NCBI RefSeq assembly: GCF_022201045.2
Contig: NC_068558.1
Location: forward strand, 44,481,001-44,545,000
Length of the DNA stretch: 64,000 bases
Direction of reading: 5' to 3'
From: Citrus sinensis
Lineage: Eukaryota > Streptophyta > Magnoliopsida > Sapindales > Rutaceae
Positions 1-10,295 of this stretch are shown piece after piece. Below the pieces are notes generated by a model. It did not search any database, was not told the origin of the DNA, and was given only the letters and a program-made list of their open reading frames with translations. The position numbers and the translations under genes were made by a program. Each line of letters starts with the position of its first letter. Position 1 is the first letter of the stretch.

Positions 1-640
1 AGATAAAACAAAACACATTCAACCTTTCGTATTTGAAATCCACCCACATCCAATCTCCACCTGCTTTCTTGAGACGCATCCTACGCTTGAGAGGCTGCCT
101 AACATCAATGGCCACCCGGATCCTCATATAGTTCCTCCAAATCCCTTTAAGGTTATTTTCATTTGATTCCACAAACTTGCCAGTGTAATTACCAATGCTC
201 TGTAAGATTTTCTCTGATTGAAAACCAATAAGAAGGTTGTAGATTTGGGTCCAAAATGATGTATGAAATAAAGGTACATGTTGAGGTTGATCCTCTGCCC
301 CCAGCCGCTGAACAATGAGAATATGCTGGTCAAATGTCCAAGGCCCTGAGTCTATCACTCTGTTGATGTCAATTTCATGAAAGAATTGGAAGAGAAATAG
401 TGTAGGCGACAGATCTTTAATACAAACTCCTCTGCCAGGCCTCCACAGCGACGCCATAGTGCTCTTCATGGCTGGGAAGTTAATCACCTTGTCCGTCAAG
501 AACCTACCCACAAGGCAGTAGCGGAAATCACTTTTGGCCTCCTCGCATTCATCATCCTCAACCCCCGCTACAATTATCCCCCCTTCCTCATCCTCAGCAA
601 GAGTAAGCCATGCATAAGAGTTGTTTAAGTTAGCCTCCAT
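1..640 (-). CDS. DUF4283 domain protein, LINE gag-like, 3' end outside window
   Basis: The minus strand from an ATG at 640 is open to the window edge, about 213 codons without a stop. The translation starts MEANLNNSYAWLTLAEDE and contains typical DUF4283 blocks, including SLWRPGRGVCIKDL, FQFFHEIDINRV, SGPWTFDQHILIVQRL, LKGIWRNYMRIRVAID and RQPLKRRMRLKK. It ends near FKYERLNVFCF, where family members normally run into a CCHC zinc knuckle (C-x2-C), which would lie just outside. In plants this architecture is the ORF1/gag-like part of non-LTR retrotransposons, sometimes kept as a free-standing DUF4283 gene. I infer a LINE remnant or a domesticated derivative. No reverse transcriptase can be seen because the window ends. 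The family call is firm; element versus host gene is undecided. Confidence 0.8.
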   Translation of the reverse strand, partial: MEANLNNSYAWLTLAEDEEGGIIVAGVEDDECEEAKSDFRYCLVGRFLTDKVINFPAMKSTMASLWRPGRGVCIKDLSPTLFLFQFFHEIDINRVIDSGPWTFDQHILIVQRLGAEDQPQHVPLFHTSFWTQIYNLLIGFQSEKILQSIGNYTGKFVESNENNLKGIWRNYMRIRVAIDVRQPLKRRMRLKKAGGDWMWVDFKYERLNVFCFI

Positions 641-2250
641 TGTTGTGTGCGTACCCGCCATACTCAGAACAACGTGACTAACTTGGTTGAGGCGAAACAG
701 TGAATAAGAAAAAACTAAAGAGCAAAGAAAACGAAGAAGGTATTTATTTACTTGTCAAGCAGACAAGACAAACACACTTGCCAAAGGACAAGACTTTTTC
801 CACAGAGACATTTAAACGAACAGAAGATGTCCATGTTAACTGTTAAGTAGATACTAAATCCGGATCTTTAGAAAACAAGCAATTGGTAATTATTAAATAA
901 AATATATTAATAGTTATTAATATAGTAAAATTAATTTATAATTTATTTTAAAATATCTTTTGTATTACAAATATATATGTGTGTTCACGTTTTTGTGTGT
1001 GTATATATATACACACACACATATGTATAAAGGATTTATAACCGTATTAAAGTTAATGATAAATTAAAAGATAAAAAAGTACAAACTATAATGCAGTGTA
1101 TTTTATCATGTAATGTATTGAAATTTGTACTTTTTTATTTTTTTACTTATCGCCGACTTTAACATGATAAAAAAATCTATGATTGAAAACTCACTTTATA
1201 TACATACATACATACATACATATATCTACATAGATGTTTGTTAATAGCATTCTCACTTTTTTTTTAATACTGATATTTACAATCAGACATATAATTAAAA
1301 TTATAATATTTTATAAAATTCTATGAAGTGCTTACCCAAACAAATAACCATTGTAAATGAGAGATATAACAATGGACGTTTCTGCTTCACTCGCATTTTA
1401 TAAGGGAGAAACACTATAAATTAACTTCATACAATCATAATTAATTGAGGAAGATTGAATTCATGGAGACTCGAATCATTGTCCTCACAATTATAAGGGC
1501 AGTGGTTCATCACTCGGCCAAAGGCAACATTCTCACTTTAATGTCCTCACTAAAAAATCATTTTGGTATAACTTTTTAAATAAAATTTATTTAAGACAAA
1601 TTTTTGTTAGGAGATATTTTACAAATAGAGTTTTCACAAAAAAAAAAATTTATTGCACAGTTGTCAATGAAAGTTTTATTAAAAGTTATATAAAATTATT
1701 TTAATGGACAAATTTTTTAAAAAGTTATGTTCTGAAATAAATGAAATAAGATTATTAAATAAGTAAAAGATATTTTAGGTATTTAATATTTTAAATAAGT
1801 ATTTAAATCTTTACTCATAAAAACTCAAAATTTAGACTTTTGTTAATAGAGGTACAATAATTTATTTAATTTTTAAAAATTCTAATAAAAAATGAAATAA
1901 CAACAAAAGAATAAAAAAAAAAATGAGAATAAATAATTACTATGCCCATTACATGAATCATTTGAAATGGGTACATAATTTTCCTACAAGCCAAACATTA
2001 ATATCTTATCTTGACAGCAAAAGGCGAAAGGAAAAGAAATCCCACTGTAAACGGCTGCAGAAAGGACACTTGAAAGCATACAACGGAGCTAATTAACAGT
2101 AAGAAACCTTAGCCATTTCCGAGTCAGGGCTTAACTTCCGGCTCCCCTCCGGTCACCGAATACAGTCATATTTACCGACCTCCTCGAACAGGTCCTATTT
2201 TTTTCTCTTCTTATTCTATCTTTCTTGGATTTACTGTCAATGATTTGCGT
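641..2250. other. AT-rich spacer with a foldback
   Basis: No coding region is supported here. There are TA/CA microsatellite runs near 978-1025 and CATA repeats near 1199-1225. A foldback of about 38 bp per arm has its left arm around 1048-1085 and its right arm around 1124-1162. The right end leads into the mTERF4 promoter and leader. Confidence 0.6.
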
Positions 2251-2578
2251 GCTTTGGTTGCTGAGAAAATGCAGGGAAAGAGATAAGTTATTAAATTCGT
2301 AGACTAGCAAATGGGGCGTTTAGGATTTTATGCATGTGAATTGAAGTTTCAAATTTTGTTCAAACAGAAGCTTACTGCCTATACATGTACATATGCTTCT
2401 CGATGTTTTTACACTGCACCGCCTTAAACAAATTATTAGTGCTGTTGATAAGAGTCAATTTAGAATGGAACTGTTTATGGAGTTCAGATTGGAAAGTAGT
2501 GTCATAAGAACTTGTAAAGTTGCTGGTGACTCTTCTTATATTTACCTTGACTTTGTGCAGATTGTTGCTTTTAAGAAC

Positions 2579-4138
2579 ATGAGTATAAGAAGCTATTTTG
2601 GCATTAGAAAATCCAGTTTTTTGCTTGTACACCCAGAGTTACCTGCTTTTACATGTTGGAGACCCCAGTTAGAATCTTTATCAACTTTTGGAATCACTGG
2701 TAATCATGGAGGTGCGATTAGGTTGATTGCAAGGTCCCGGTACTCATTTGCCGATAGAAATGTGGATGCATCTGTGCGCAATCCCAGCACTGTTCGTTTG
2801 GGTCGGAAGCAAGGAGGTTCCTCATCTTTGTACAGTCGTCCTAGTATATTAGAGATGAAGAATGAGAGGATGGCAAATCGTGCCAAGGTCTATGATTTCT
2901 TGCAGGGCATTGGTATTGTTCCTGATGAGCTTGATGGGTTAGAACTTCCTGTGACAGTTGAGGTTATGAGGGAACGTGTGGATTTCCTTCACAATTTAGG
3001 GCTAACAATTGAAGACATAAACAACTACCCGCTGGTTCTTGGCTGCAGTGTGAAAAAGAATATGATACCTGTGCTTGACTACCTTGGCAAATTAGGTGTT
3101 AGGAAATCCACTTTCACAGAGTTCTTGAGAAGATACCCTCAAGTCCTCCACTCTAGTGTTGTTGTAGACCTTGCTCCAGTGGTCAAGTATCTGCAAGGCT
3201 TGGATATCAAGCCGAATGATATTCCTCGGGTTCTTGAGAGATATCCGGAAGTGTTGGGATTCAAACTTGAGGGGACCATGAGCACATCAGTGGCTTATTT
3301 GGTAGGAATTGGAGTGTCAAGAAGAGAAATTGGAGGTGTTTTAACTAGATACCCGGATATTTTGGGCATGCGAGTAGGCCGGGTGATCAAACCTTTTGTG
3401 GAATATCTTGAAAGTTTGGGTATTCCAAGATTAGCTGTAGCTAGATTGATAGAGAAGAAGCCTTACATTCTGGGATTTGGATTAGAGGAGAGGGTGAAAC
3501 CAAATGTTGAATCCCTTCTAGAGTTTAGTGTTAGAAAAGAAGCACTTCCTGTAGTAGTGGCACAGTATCCTGAAATTATAGGAATAGACCTGAAACCTAA
3601 GCTTCTTGGTCAGCAGAGTTTACTCAATTCAGCTATTGACTCAAGTTCCAAGGATTTTGGCAGCATTGTTGAGAAGATGCCTCAAGTTGTGAATGCAAGT
3701 AATTCTGCTGTTACAAGGCATGTGGATTTCCTAAAAAGCTGTGGATTCTTCTTGCAGCAAGTGAGACAGATAGTAGTGGAGTGTCCCCAAGTGCTTGCAT
3801 TGAATCTGGATATTATGAAATTGAGCTTTGATTACTTCCAAAGGGAGATGCAAAGGCCTCTGGATGATTTGGTTGTTTTCCCAGCTTTCTTTACTTATGG
3901 TCTGGAGTCTACAATTAAGCCAAGACACAAAATGATCGCAAGGAAGGGTTTGCAATGTTCCCTGTCATGGCTTCTTAACTGTTCTGATGAGAAGTTTAAG
4001 GAGCGGATGAACTATGACACTATCGACCTGGAAGAGATGGATGCAATGCCATCATTTGACATGAATACACTGATGGAACAAAGGAGTGATGAGTCAGCTT
4101 CTGAATATGAGGAAGACAGTGATGATGAGTATGCCTGA
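2579..4138 (+). CDS. MTERF4: mTERF4 (BSM/RUG2) plastid transcription termination factor-like protein
   Basis: This single coding exon encodes 519 aa. Mitochondrial-transcription-termination-factor family proteins bind nucleic acid through stacked helical mTERF repeats. The Arabidopsis counterpart (BELAYA SMERT/RUGOSA2, At4g02990) acts in chloroplasts, and maize mTERF4 promotes group II intron splicing. The sequence shows a plastid-transit-like N-terminus, then at least seven repeats with the L-G-[IV]-x-x-x-[DE]-I...YP-x-[IV]-L-G pattern (for example LGLTIEDINNYPLVLG, LDIKPNDIPRVLERYPEVLG, GVSRREIGGVLTRYPDILG) and an acidic tail ending SEYEEDSDDEYA. An upstream in-frame ATG at 2393 would add 62 residues. 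I chose 2579 because MSIRSYF...FLLVHPELPAF aligns with the family N-terminus, and because 2551-2560 (ctttgtgcag) looks like a 3' splice site, so the upstream ATG is probably in a 5'UTR intron. Confidence 0.93.
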   Translation: MSIRSYFGIRKSSFLLVHPELPAFTCWRPQLESLSTFGITGNHGGAIRLIARSRYSFADRNVDASVRNPSTVRLGRKQGGSSSLYSRPSILEMKNERMANRAKVYDFLQGIGIVPDELDGLELPVTVEVMRERVDFLHNLGLTIEDINNYPLVLGCSVKKNMIPVLDYLGKLGVRKSTFTEFLRRYPQVLHSSVVVDLAPVVKYLQGLDIKPNDIPRVLERYPEVLGFKLEGTMSTSVAYLVGIGVSRREIGGVLTRYPDILGMRVGRVIKPFVEYLESLGIPRLAVARLIEKKPYILGFGLEERVKPNVESLLEFSVRKEALPVVVAQYPEIIGIDLKPKLLGQQSLLNSAIDSSSKDFGSIVEKMPQVVNASNSAVTRHVDFLKSCGFFLQQVRQIVVECPQVLALNLDIMKLSFDYFQREMQRPLDDLVVFPAFFTYGLESTIKPRHKMIARKGLQCSLSWLLNCSDEKFKERMNYDTIDLEEMDAMPSFDMNTLMEQRSDESASEYEEDSDDEYA

Positions 4139-5048
4139 ACTTATGAATCTGCGATTCAGAGAATGCGGTCCAGTTGGTCTTTATTTGTAGAGCTTCTGGC
4201 TTAATTTATCAAAAAGGCATGCCTTGCTAGACTGCGAGAAGATATACCTGGTTTGTGGAGATACTGATATGAATTTCTATGATGTAATACTTTTTTTTTT
4301 ATGCTGATAAGTAATTTCAAAGCATTGGCCTAGTTTTAGGCAATTTATGTATGTGCGTGTATATACATTGAAGATGATAGGCATTTAGGTATTCATGAAA
4401 ATTTCAATAATTCTATGTTAATATGTGATTTCATGAGTTTGGAACTCATGATTCTAATCCTTTTCTGGCCTTTGCCCAAAATCAGGTCTTTATATATAAA
4501 TTCATGCCCACATAAGATGTTAACCTTAATTGCAAGCATCAATTAGAAGGCCTTGCGGAAAAAGAGATAAGAGAGTTCAAATTGGTGTTAAAGCATGTGG
4601 ATCAATGTATGTTGGAAGGCAAAACAAACCTTACAAAAAGCAACCTTGGGTACACTTTCTTCTGCCATTTTGATGACTTCTTTCTTATAAATTTTAGTAT
4701 TAGTAGATGTACATATTTCAAGTCTCAAAAGTTGTACCCATTCACAATTCTCCTAATGAACATTGAATTATATACATTCTGTCCTCGTAGCTGTAGGTTG
4801 TAGAAGAATAAATGGACAAAAGAAAAGGTGAAACCACCCGGCACCCAAATGGAAATGGTATATTTAACTAAATATTAACTCATCTCGTAGCTTAAAGCAA
4901 AAATTCTGTCTTGCTTCCACCAGGCAATAAATGTTGCCCTGTTTACCATAGGTTTGAAGAAACTTTACATCAGAAATCCATTGTGGACCAGTTGAACAGC
5001 ATGAGCCTCTGGATTCAGTTGAAGAAATACACCACTGCATAAAAGCTC
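4139..5048. other. Convergent spacer and 3'UTRs
   Basis: This spacer lies between the convergent mTERF4 and plastid membrane protein genes. The left part should be the mTERF4 3'UTR and the right part the 3'UTR of the minus-strand gene. I see no further gene or repeat. Confidence 0.6.
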
Positions 5049-6837
5049 CTACTCTGTTGTTCGTAGCCACCCAAACTATGCAAAGAAAATTGTAATTTAA
5101 CATACAGATGCAACTATAGGCAGGGTGTCAAATTCACATTTTCTGCATCAACAAACCATACCTTCCATGCATACATCGCAAAGAATGCAACAGTGTCTGC
5201 AGACCATACGACAGAAAATGACTTCCAAAAGAATGGGATTATGACATTGAGTAAAGGGATGAGGAGAAAGAGATAGTTAAGGGCTTCTTTCTCATTCTTT
5301 GAGCAGTCTCGAGCACGGAGGGATGGAATTGCTGCGAATAATAAGCCATGAAATTTTTTAATACAATTCAAGTCTACAGTGACCAGAAGTCAATGCCTGC
5401 AAATTATTATCTGAAAATTAAGGAAAGACCACAACAGAAAGGATTTGGTTATAGAAACATGCCATGGAATATTTTAACTTGCAGCAATATGTAGGATAAA
5501 CAAACAGAATTATGGATAACTAGGTTTGAATGTTAATAGACATACTTCATATGCTAAGGCAACGATGAAGTGAACAGATGTAAATTGCTTGTGCAAGTAG
5601 TTAATTATAGTATTTCACCCAATCCACCAGAAGCACCAAGAAAGTTAATGGCAGAATAAGTAAAACTTGCTGCAGAGAAGTGCTGCAAAAACTAACATAT
5701 TCCTGTCTCTCATTTATATTTTAAGTATGGAATTGAAAACAAAGGTGCAGAACTTACCGAACATCCATATAGACCACATCCCCATTAGTCTCCATATGTC
5801 GGGTTCATTCGATGGGAAAATGAGATTGAAAGATAGAGCTCCACCTAGCAACATTGAGGCATAACCTTGGACCTCAAAAACAGTGTACAAAATAGTTCCA
5901 GGCACTGCAGGATTTTTGGTTGCTGTAGAAGCTCTTGGTGCAAATGTGGCAGCTGTCTTTTGAACAACCTGTTTCAGCAAGGACATGGAATATAGAATTA
6001 AGAGAAAATAGTTATGAAAAAACTCTCAATGTCCTGAGTCACCTATCAAATTCCAAAATTCTACAATCAAAATATATTGGATGAACTCCCTTGCACTATC
6101 ATCCAAATTAGCCCTTCAGCCAGAGTAATTTGGATGATAGGCAAATTTCAAATGCCTCGTTAAAGACAAATCAGATAAGATTAAAACTGCACTAGTAGAT
6201 TTACAAAGCCGTAATTCAGTGTAAGCATGACCTTTCTCCCAAAAACTATGCAATTGCCAGGAAACACTTGGTGTATATATAAAACATCTCAAGGGATTGA
6301 CTATCAACGTCAGTTCAGTATAAATACTTCTCAAATTCACATGACCAAATAATGTAAATCTCCGACATTCCCTCAACAAGGAGAAAGAATAACATGCATG
6401 CGACCAACTGAAACCGAATCCTGTTACTAATAAACGAACTTCATTTTTACTCAGCTTCAGAATCACAATAACTTGAAAGAACATCCATGAAACCATGTTG
6501 ACAAAAAAAAATATATAAAAATACTAGCACAAATTAAGATCATATATTCATATATAACTGTCTTCATTATAGTATGCGCCAACGTAACCTTTTTGAGATC
6601 TTTGTCAAGTGCAGGTGGGGCGGTAGAGCTGAGCTTGTTAGTTTCTTTGGGTTCTGGTAGTGGCTCTTCATTCTGAGATGATTCCTCTACTGTTGCCTGT
6701 GCATCCACTTCATTAGCACTGGCTTGTATTTTCAAGCTTGTGCCACGAAACTTGGGCCAGCATAACCTGTTACGGAGTAATGGGAATTTCGAGACGTGGC
6801 AGCTGTATGGAGATGTTGAGATGATCAACGTATTCAT
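5049..6837 (-). CDS. Conserved plastid-targeted multi-pass membrane protein of unknown function
   Basis: There are four exons on the minus strand: 6837-6589, 5968-5758, 5331-5162 and 5075-5049 (TAG). All junctions are GT-AG and the phases join to 218 aa. Residues 1 to about 45 are Ser/Arg-rich and acidic-poor like a chloroplast transit peptide. They are followed by an acidic linker (EESSQNEEPLPEPKE) and a conserved core beginning VVQKTAATFAPRAST. Three to four hydrophobic segments follow: around YASMLLGGALSFNLIF, IWRLMGMWSIWMF, LFLLIPLLNVIIPFFW and TVAFFAMYAW. The protein ends FGWLRTTE. It resembles a small family of uncharacterised plant thylakoid or envelope proteins (I recall At4g13500/At2g05310-like proteins, from memory). 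No catalytic motif is visible, so I assign no function. The tiny last exon (27 nt) was placed because it restores the conserved C-terminus. Confidence 0.82.
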
Positions 6838-9800
6838 ATTTCAAATGCAATGTTCTTTTTAAGGTGTTTTCATCAGCGGTTTTTCGCCCAAGCGGGTGGA
6901 GCTACGAGAGAATAGAAAGAAACCGAGGCCGATAAGGAATGAAAGGCTGCGATCGACCGTGCCACTTGCTTCGAAACGACAGTGTTTCTGTTGCAGTCAT
7001 GTATTTAGATAATGGTAATATGCTCCAACCATTTATATTACGCACAAAAATGTAATTAATAAAGAAAATTTCTAAAATATAATTAATGTATATATATATA
7101 TATGATTAATTAAATTCTTTATTAATTAATTTATATATATATATATATATATATGTAATTAAATTTAATATAGCTACATACTTCAAAAAAAAATAATATA
7201 ACTACCACCTGGTAATATTTTTTAAAAATAAATAACTAACATATGTGTAATCATTTTTTAAAATAAATATGCATTTATTATTGTATTATTTACTTATTAA
7301 ATAATTGATATAGTACCTTTAATTTATTCTACAATTTTTCCTTAGTGAAAAAGATCAAATTATCCCCTTCCTAATTTTTGTAGACAAAAAGCATTGATAC
7401 TAGAATCTTGTTAGTTTGATATAGGGATAGCAAAATCCTCCATGAGTTTGGGGCAACATTCCAAATTGGGTAAATTTTGAATAATTTTTAAGGAATAAGG
7501 AAAAAATAATTTCCAAATTCGCAATGAGGTGGGATTTGATTTTGTACTCTGCATCCCACCCCCATCCCAATTCCCATTATATATAAGTATTTTTTCTAAT
7601 TTTTATTTTATGAATTACAATATTAGTTAATAAATTTTCTTTTTATTTTTACTTCATATAAATAGGCTATAACTAAAAGAAAACTTTACAATATAATTTT
7701 TATTCTACCCTAAAACACTATTATATTTCCTTTTTTCTCTAAAATGTTGCTCTCTTCAAATATTTTTCAGTTTTGATATTATTTCAAGATATTATTTCTA
7801 ACATTTGGAGATTTTTTAAAATAATTTAAATACTTTATAATATGATAATAATTTTATTTAAGTTTTTAATTTTTAATTTATTGAAATCATGTGTATATAT
7901 CTACTATAAAATAAAACAAATGAGGAATGGTATGAGGGAATGGAGACGAAATTTTTAATGGGGTAGGCCTCCCCACCCAATTGTCATTCGTAGTTTGATA
8001 AATTAAGTAAAACTAGGTAAGCCGGTCGAGTTAGTAAAAGTAAGAATACTTTAATAAATTGAGTAAAAGTTAGATAAAATTTGTTTAATAACTATAAAAG
8101 GTTATTTGGTATTTTTCTAATCCATTAAAAGCATATTCACTTAAAAATAATTTATCGAACAAGTAAATTATAAATCTATACAATTTTTATGTTAGTGGAG
8201 CAGTTGCATACTAGCATGTTAGGTGCAATATGCACCATCACTCCAACAAATTTTACTACATTTAGATTTTACTGTGTACACAAGAAACAAAATTTTCAAT
8301 TTTCATTTTTTTTTAATTGCTAACTACTGATGGTATGTTAGGTAAATCATAAATGGGTGGAAAAATAGTCGCAGACTATTAGCGCGTTTGGGGCAGCTGC
8401 GCTGCCACCGCGCAACTGTTCCCCAAGCCATATTCTAGGGGAATATCATAATGGGTGAAAAAATTACCCTAGAAAAATATGGCTTGGAGAACAGCTGCGT
8501 GGTGGCAGCGCAGCTACCCCAAACGTGTCTTATGTCTTTCACACGTTAAGATACGTTTCTTTGCATAGATTATGAAGAAGAAAAAAAAAATCCAGTATTG
8601 GAGGGTTGTGGTCATTGTCAGCTCATTTTAAATTACTTAGACAACTGACAATTAACCTAATCATCTTAATTAAATATTATTCTAATTGTAGTTGAATTTG
8701 ATTACTTAATTGTGCTAAACTTTTCATTGTAGTCTTTTCTAGTTAAATTATAAGAAGATTGTCAATTTCTCCGTATTAAAATTAAGATATTCTCCTGACA
8801 ACAAAGATTTTAAGGAAGCGAGGAGTAATTTAATCATTTGCTTAATAATTTATCTAAGGAATGTAGAATATATATTTATTATAAGAAAAATATTTAAAAA
8901 TAACAAAAAATATAAGAAAAATATCTTAAATTTATTTTTTATTTGCACTAAAACATATATTTATTATTTTGAGTACTTAAAATTTTTTGTTTTGATTTCC
9001 ATTTATACGATTTATTCAATTTGTAATAAATATAGATAAAAATGTATTTGAAAGTAAGGGTAAAACTCTAAAATTATGTTATCAAGGGAAGTTATTGACT
9101 ATTATGAAAATAGTGGTGAGTAAGTGGTATAAATTGATTTCGGTAGAAGAAAACTAATAATCTTCCTAAATTGTATAAAAATCTAATTTTACATGATTAA
9201 ATCACAATTTTTAATCTAATCCAATCCACGGATTGGTGAAATTCAATCTACACGTCTGCAGATCAAATACGAATTTGACATAATGCATATCCAATCAATT
9301 ATTTTACAGATTGGTTTAAGGACTAAAATTTTTTAATAATGTCATGTCCATAAATTAACTAAATAAAAAAATTAATATAAAAATAATTTTACTACCGATC
9401 AAATTCAAACTTAAATAAGATTTAAATAAATTAATTGTTTAAATAAAGGTAAAAAATACATTCAAGGTTTCAAAATATTACACATTAAAAAGAAAAAAAC
9501 TCATTTGTTTATATCAATACATAAAAGTTAATTGTTTAAGAAGTTATTTTTTTTAATTATTTTTATTTTATATTATTATCGGATAATATATAATATGATG
9601 TTAATGTAACTATATTTTAATTTATTTATTAGTAAGTATAATACCGTATTTATAAGTTTAATTTTTTTATTAAATAAATATATATTTTTTGTTTTTTTAA
9701 GGATTGGCGGGTGCGGTATCGGCAGACTCGCACCCTTCCTTACCCACTGTCATGTCATCCTTGGCTTAGTCCCGTACGCGACGTCGTCTAGAAGTCTCAA

Positions 9801-9900
9801 ATGGGAATTACTCGAGGAAATAGCGTGCTCCCATTCCCGTTGGGCATTGCCGTAAACAAAAACAGAACCCAACACTTTACAGCGTAGATGGGGTAGTTTT
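6838..9900. other. Long AT-rich spacer upstream of PIEZO
   Basis: This 3 kb between divergent promoters has no supported gene. It contains (TA)n runs at about 7088-7155 and a hairpin MITE at 8382-8529. It also has G/C-rich low-complexity patches near 7430-7580, 7925-7990 and 9700-9850 that look like old repeat debris, and I could not assign these to a family. Confidence 0.5.
8382..8529. mobile_element. Tourist-like hairpin MITE
   Basis: The 148 bp fold almost completely on themselves. The left arm (8382 to about 8441, beginning GCGCGTTTGGGGCAGCTGCG) is complementary to the right arm (about 8470-8529, ending CAGCTACCCCAAACGTGTC), with only about 28 bp between. It is flanked by TTA on both sides (8379-8381 and 8530-8532). 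A TTA/TAA target duplication is typical of PIF/Harbinger-derived Tourist MITEs. The arms are much more G/C-rich than the surroundings. Confidence 0.75.
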
Positions 9901-9920
9901 ACAGATCCCATAGCTTCACG

Positions 9921-9931
9921 TTATAAATATA
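9921..9931 (+). promoter_or_regulatory. Candidate TATA box of PIEZO
   Basis: TTATAAATATA lies about 365 bp upstream of the PIEZO start codon. A start site near 9955 would give a leader of about 340 nt. This is inferred from sequence only. Confidence 0.45.
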
Positions 9932-10295
9932 TTTATTTCTCTATTTTGCTGAAAGCTGCTAAGTTGCTTAACACGATAAAATTGATTTTTCCCCAGACTT
10001 GCGGGACTTCATATTCCAAACTGTTAGTCGTTTCATCAATATTTTCTTAACTTCTAATCGTAATTTTAGAAAACCCATCATCGACAAAATTCAGTTCGTT
10101 CGTCGTTACATTTTCCTTTTTCTTTCCTTCATGAAAAGATCGACGAATTTTATTTCAATATTTGGGTTTCGTGTGAATTGTGTTTCCTTCATTTCTGAAG
10201 AAAATCGAAAACCCATTTGACAGATTTGTGAGTTTGACACTGAAAGAAGAATAATGATGAGAATTGAGTGATCGAACTGAACATAAGAGCTTCAC

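Noticed and set aside
2393-2578. Upstream in-frame ATG that would lengthen mTERF4 by 62 residues
   Set aside because: The added residues are not like a family N-terminus, and a good splice acceptor at 2560 suggests a 5'UTR intron.
7430-9850. G/C-rich words near 7430, 7950 and 9720 as ends of one large element
   Set aside because: I could not find matching termini or target duplications, so they are left as unassigned repeat debris.
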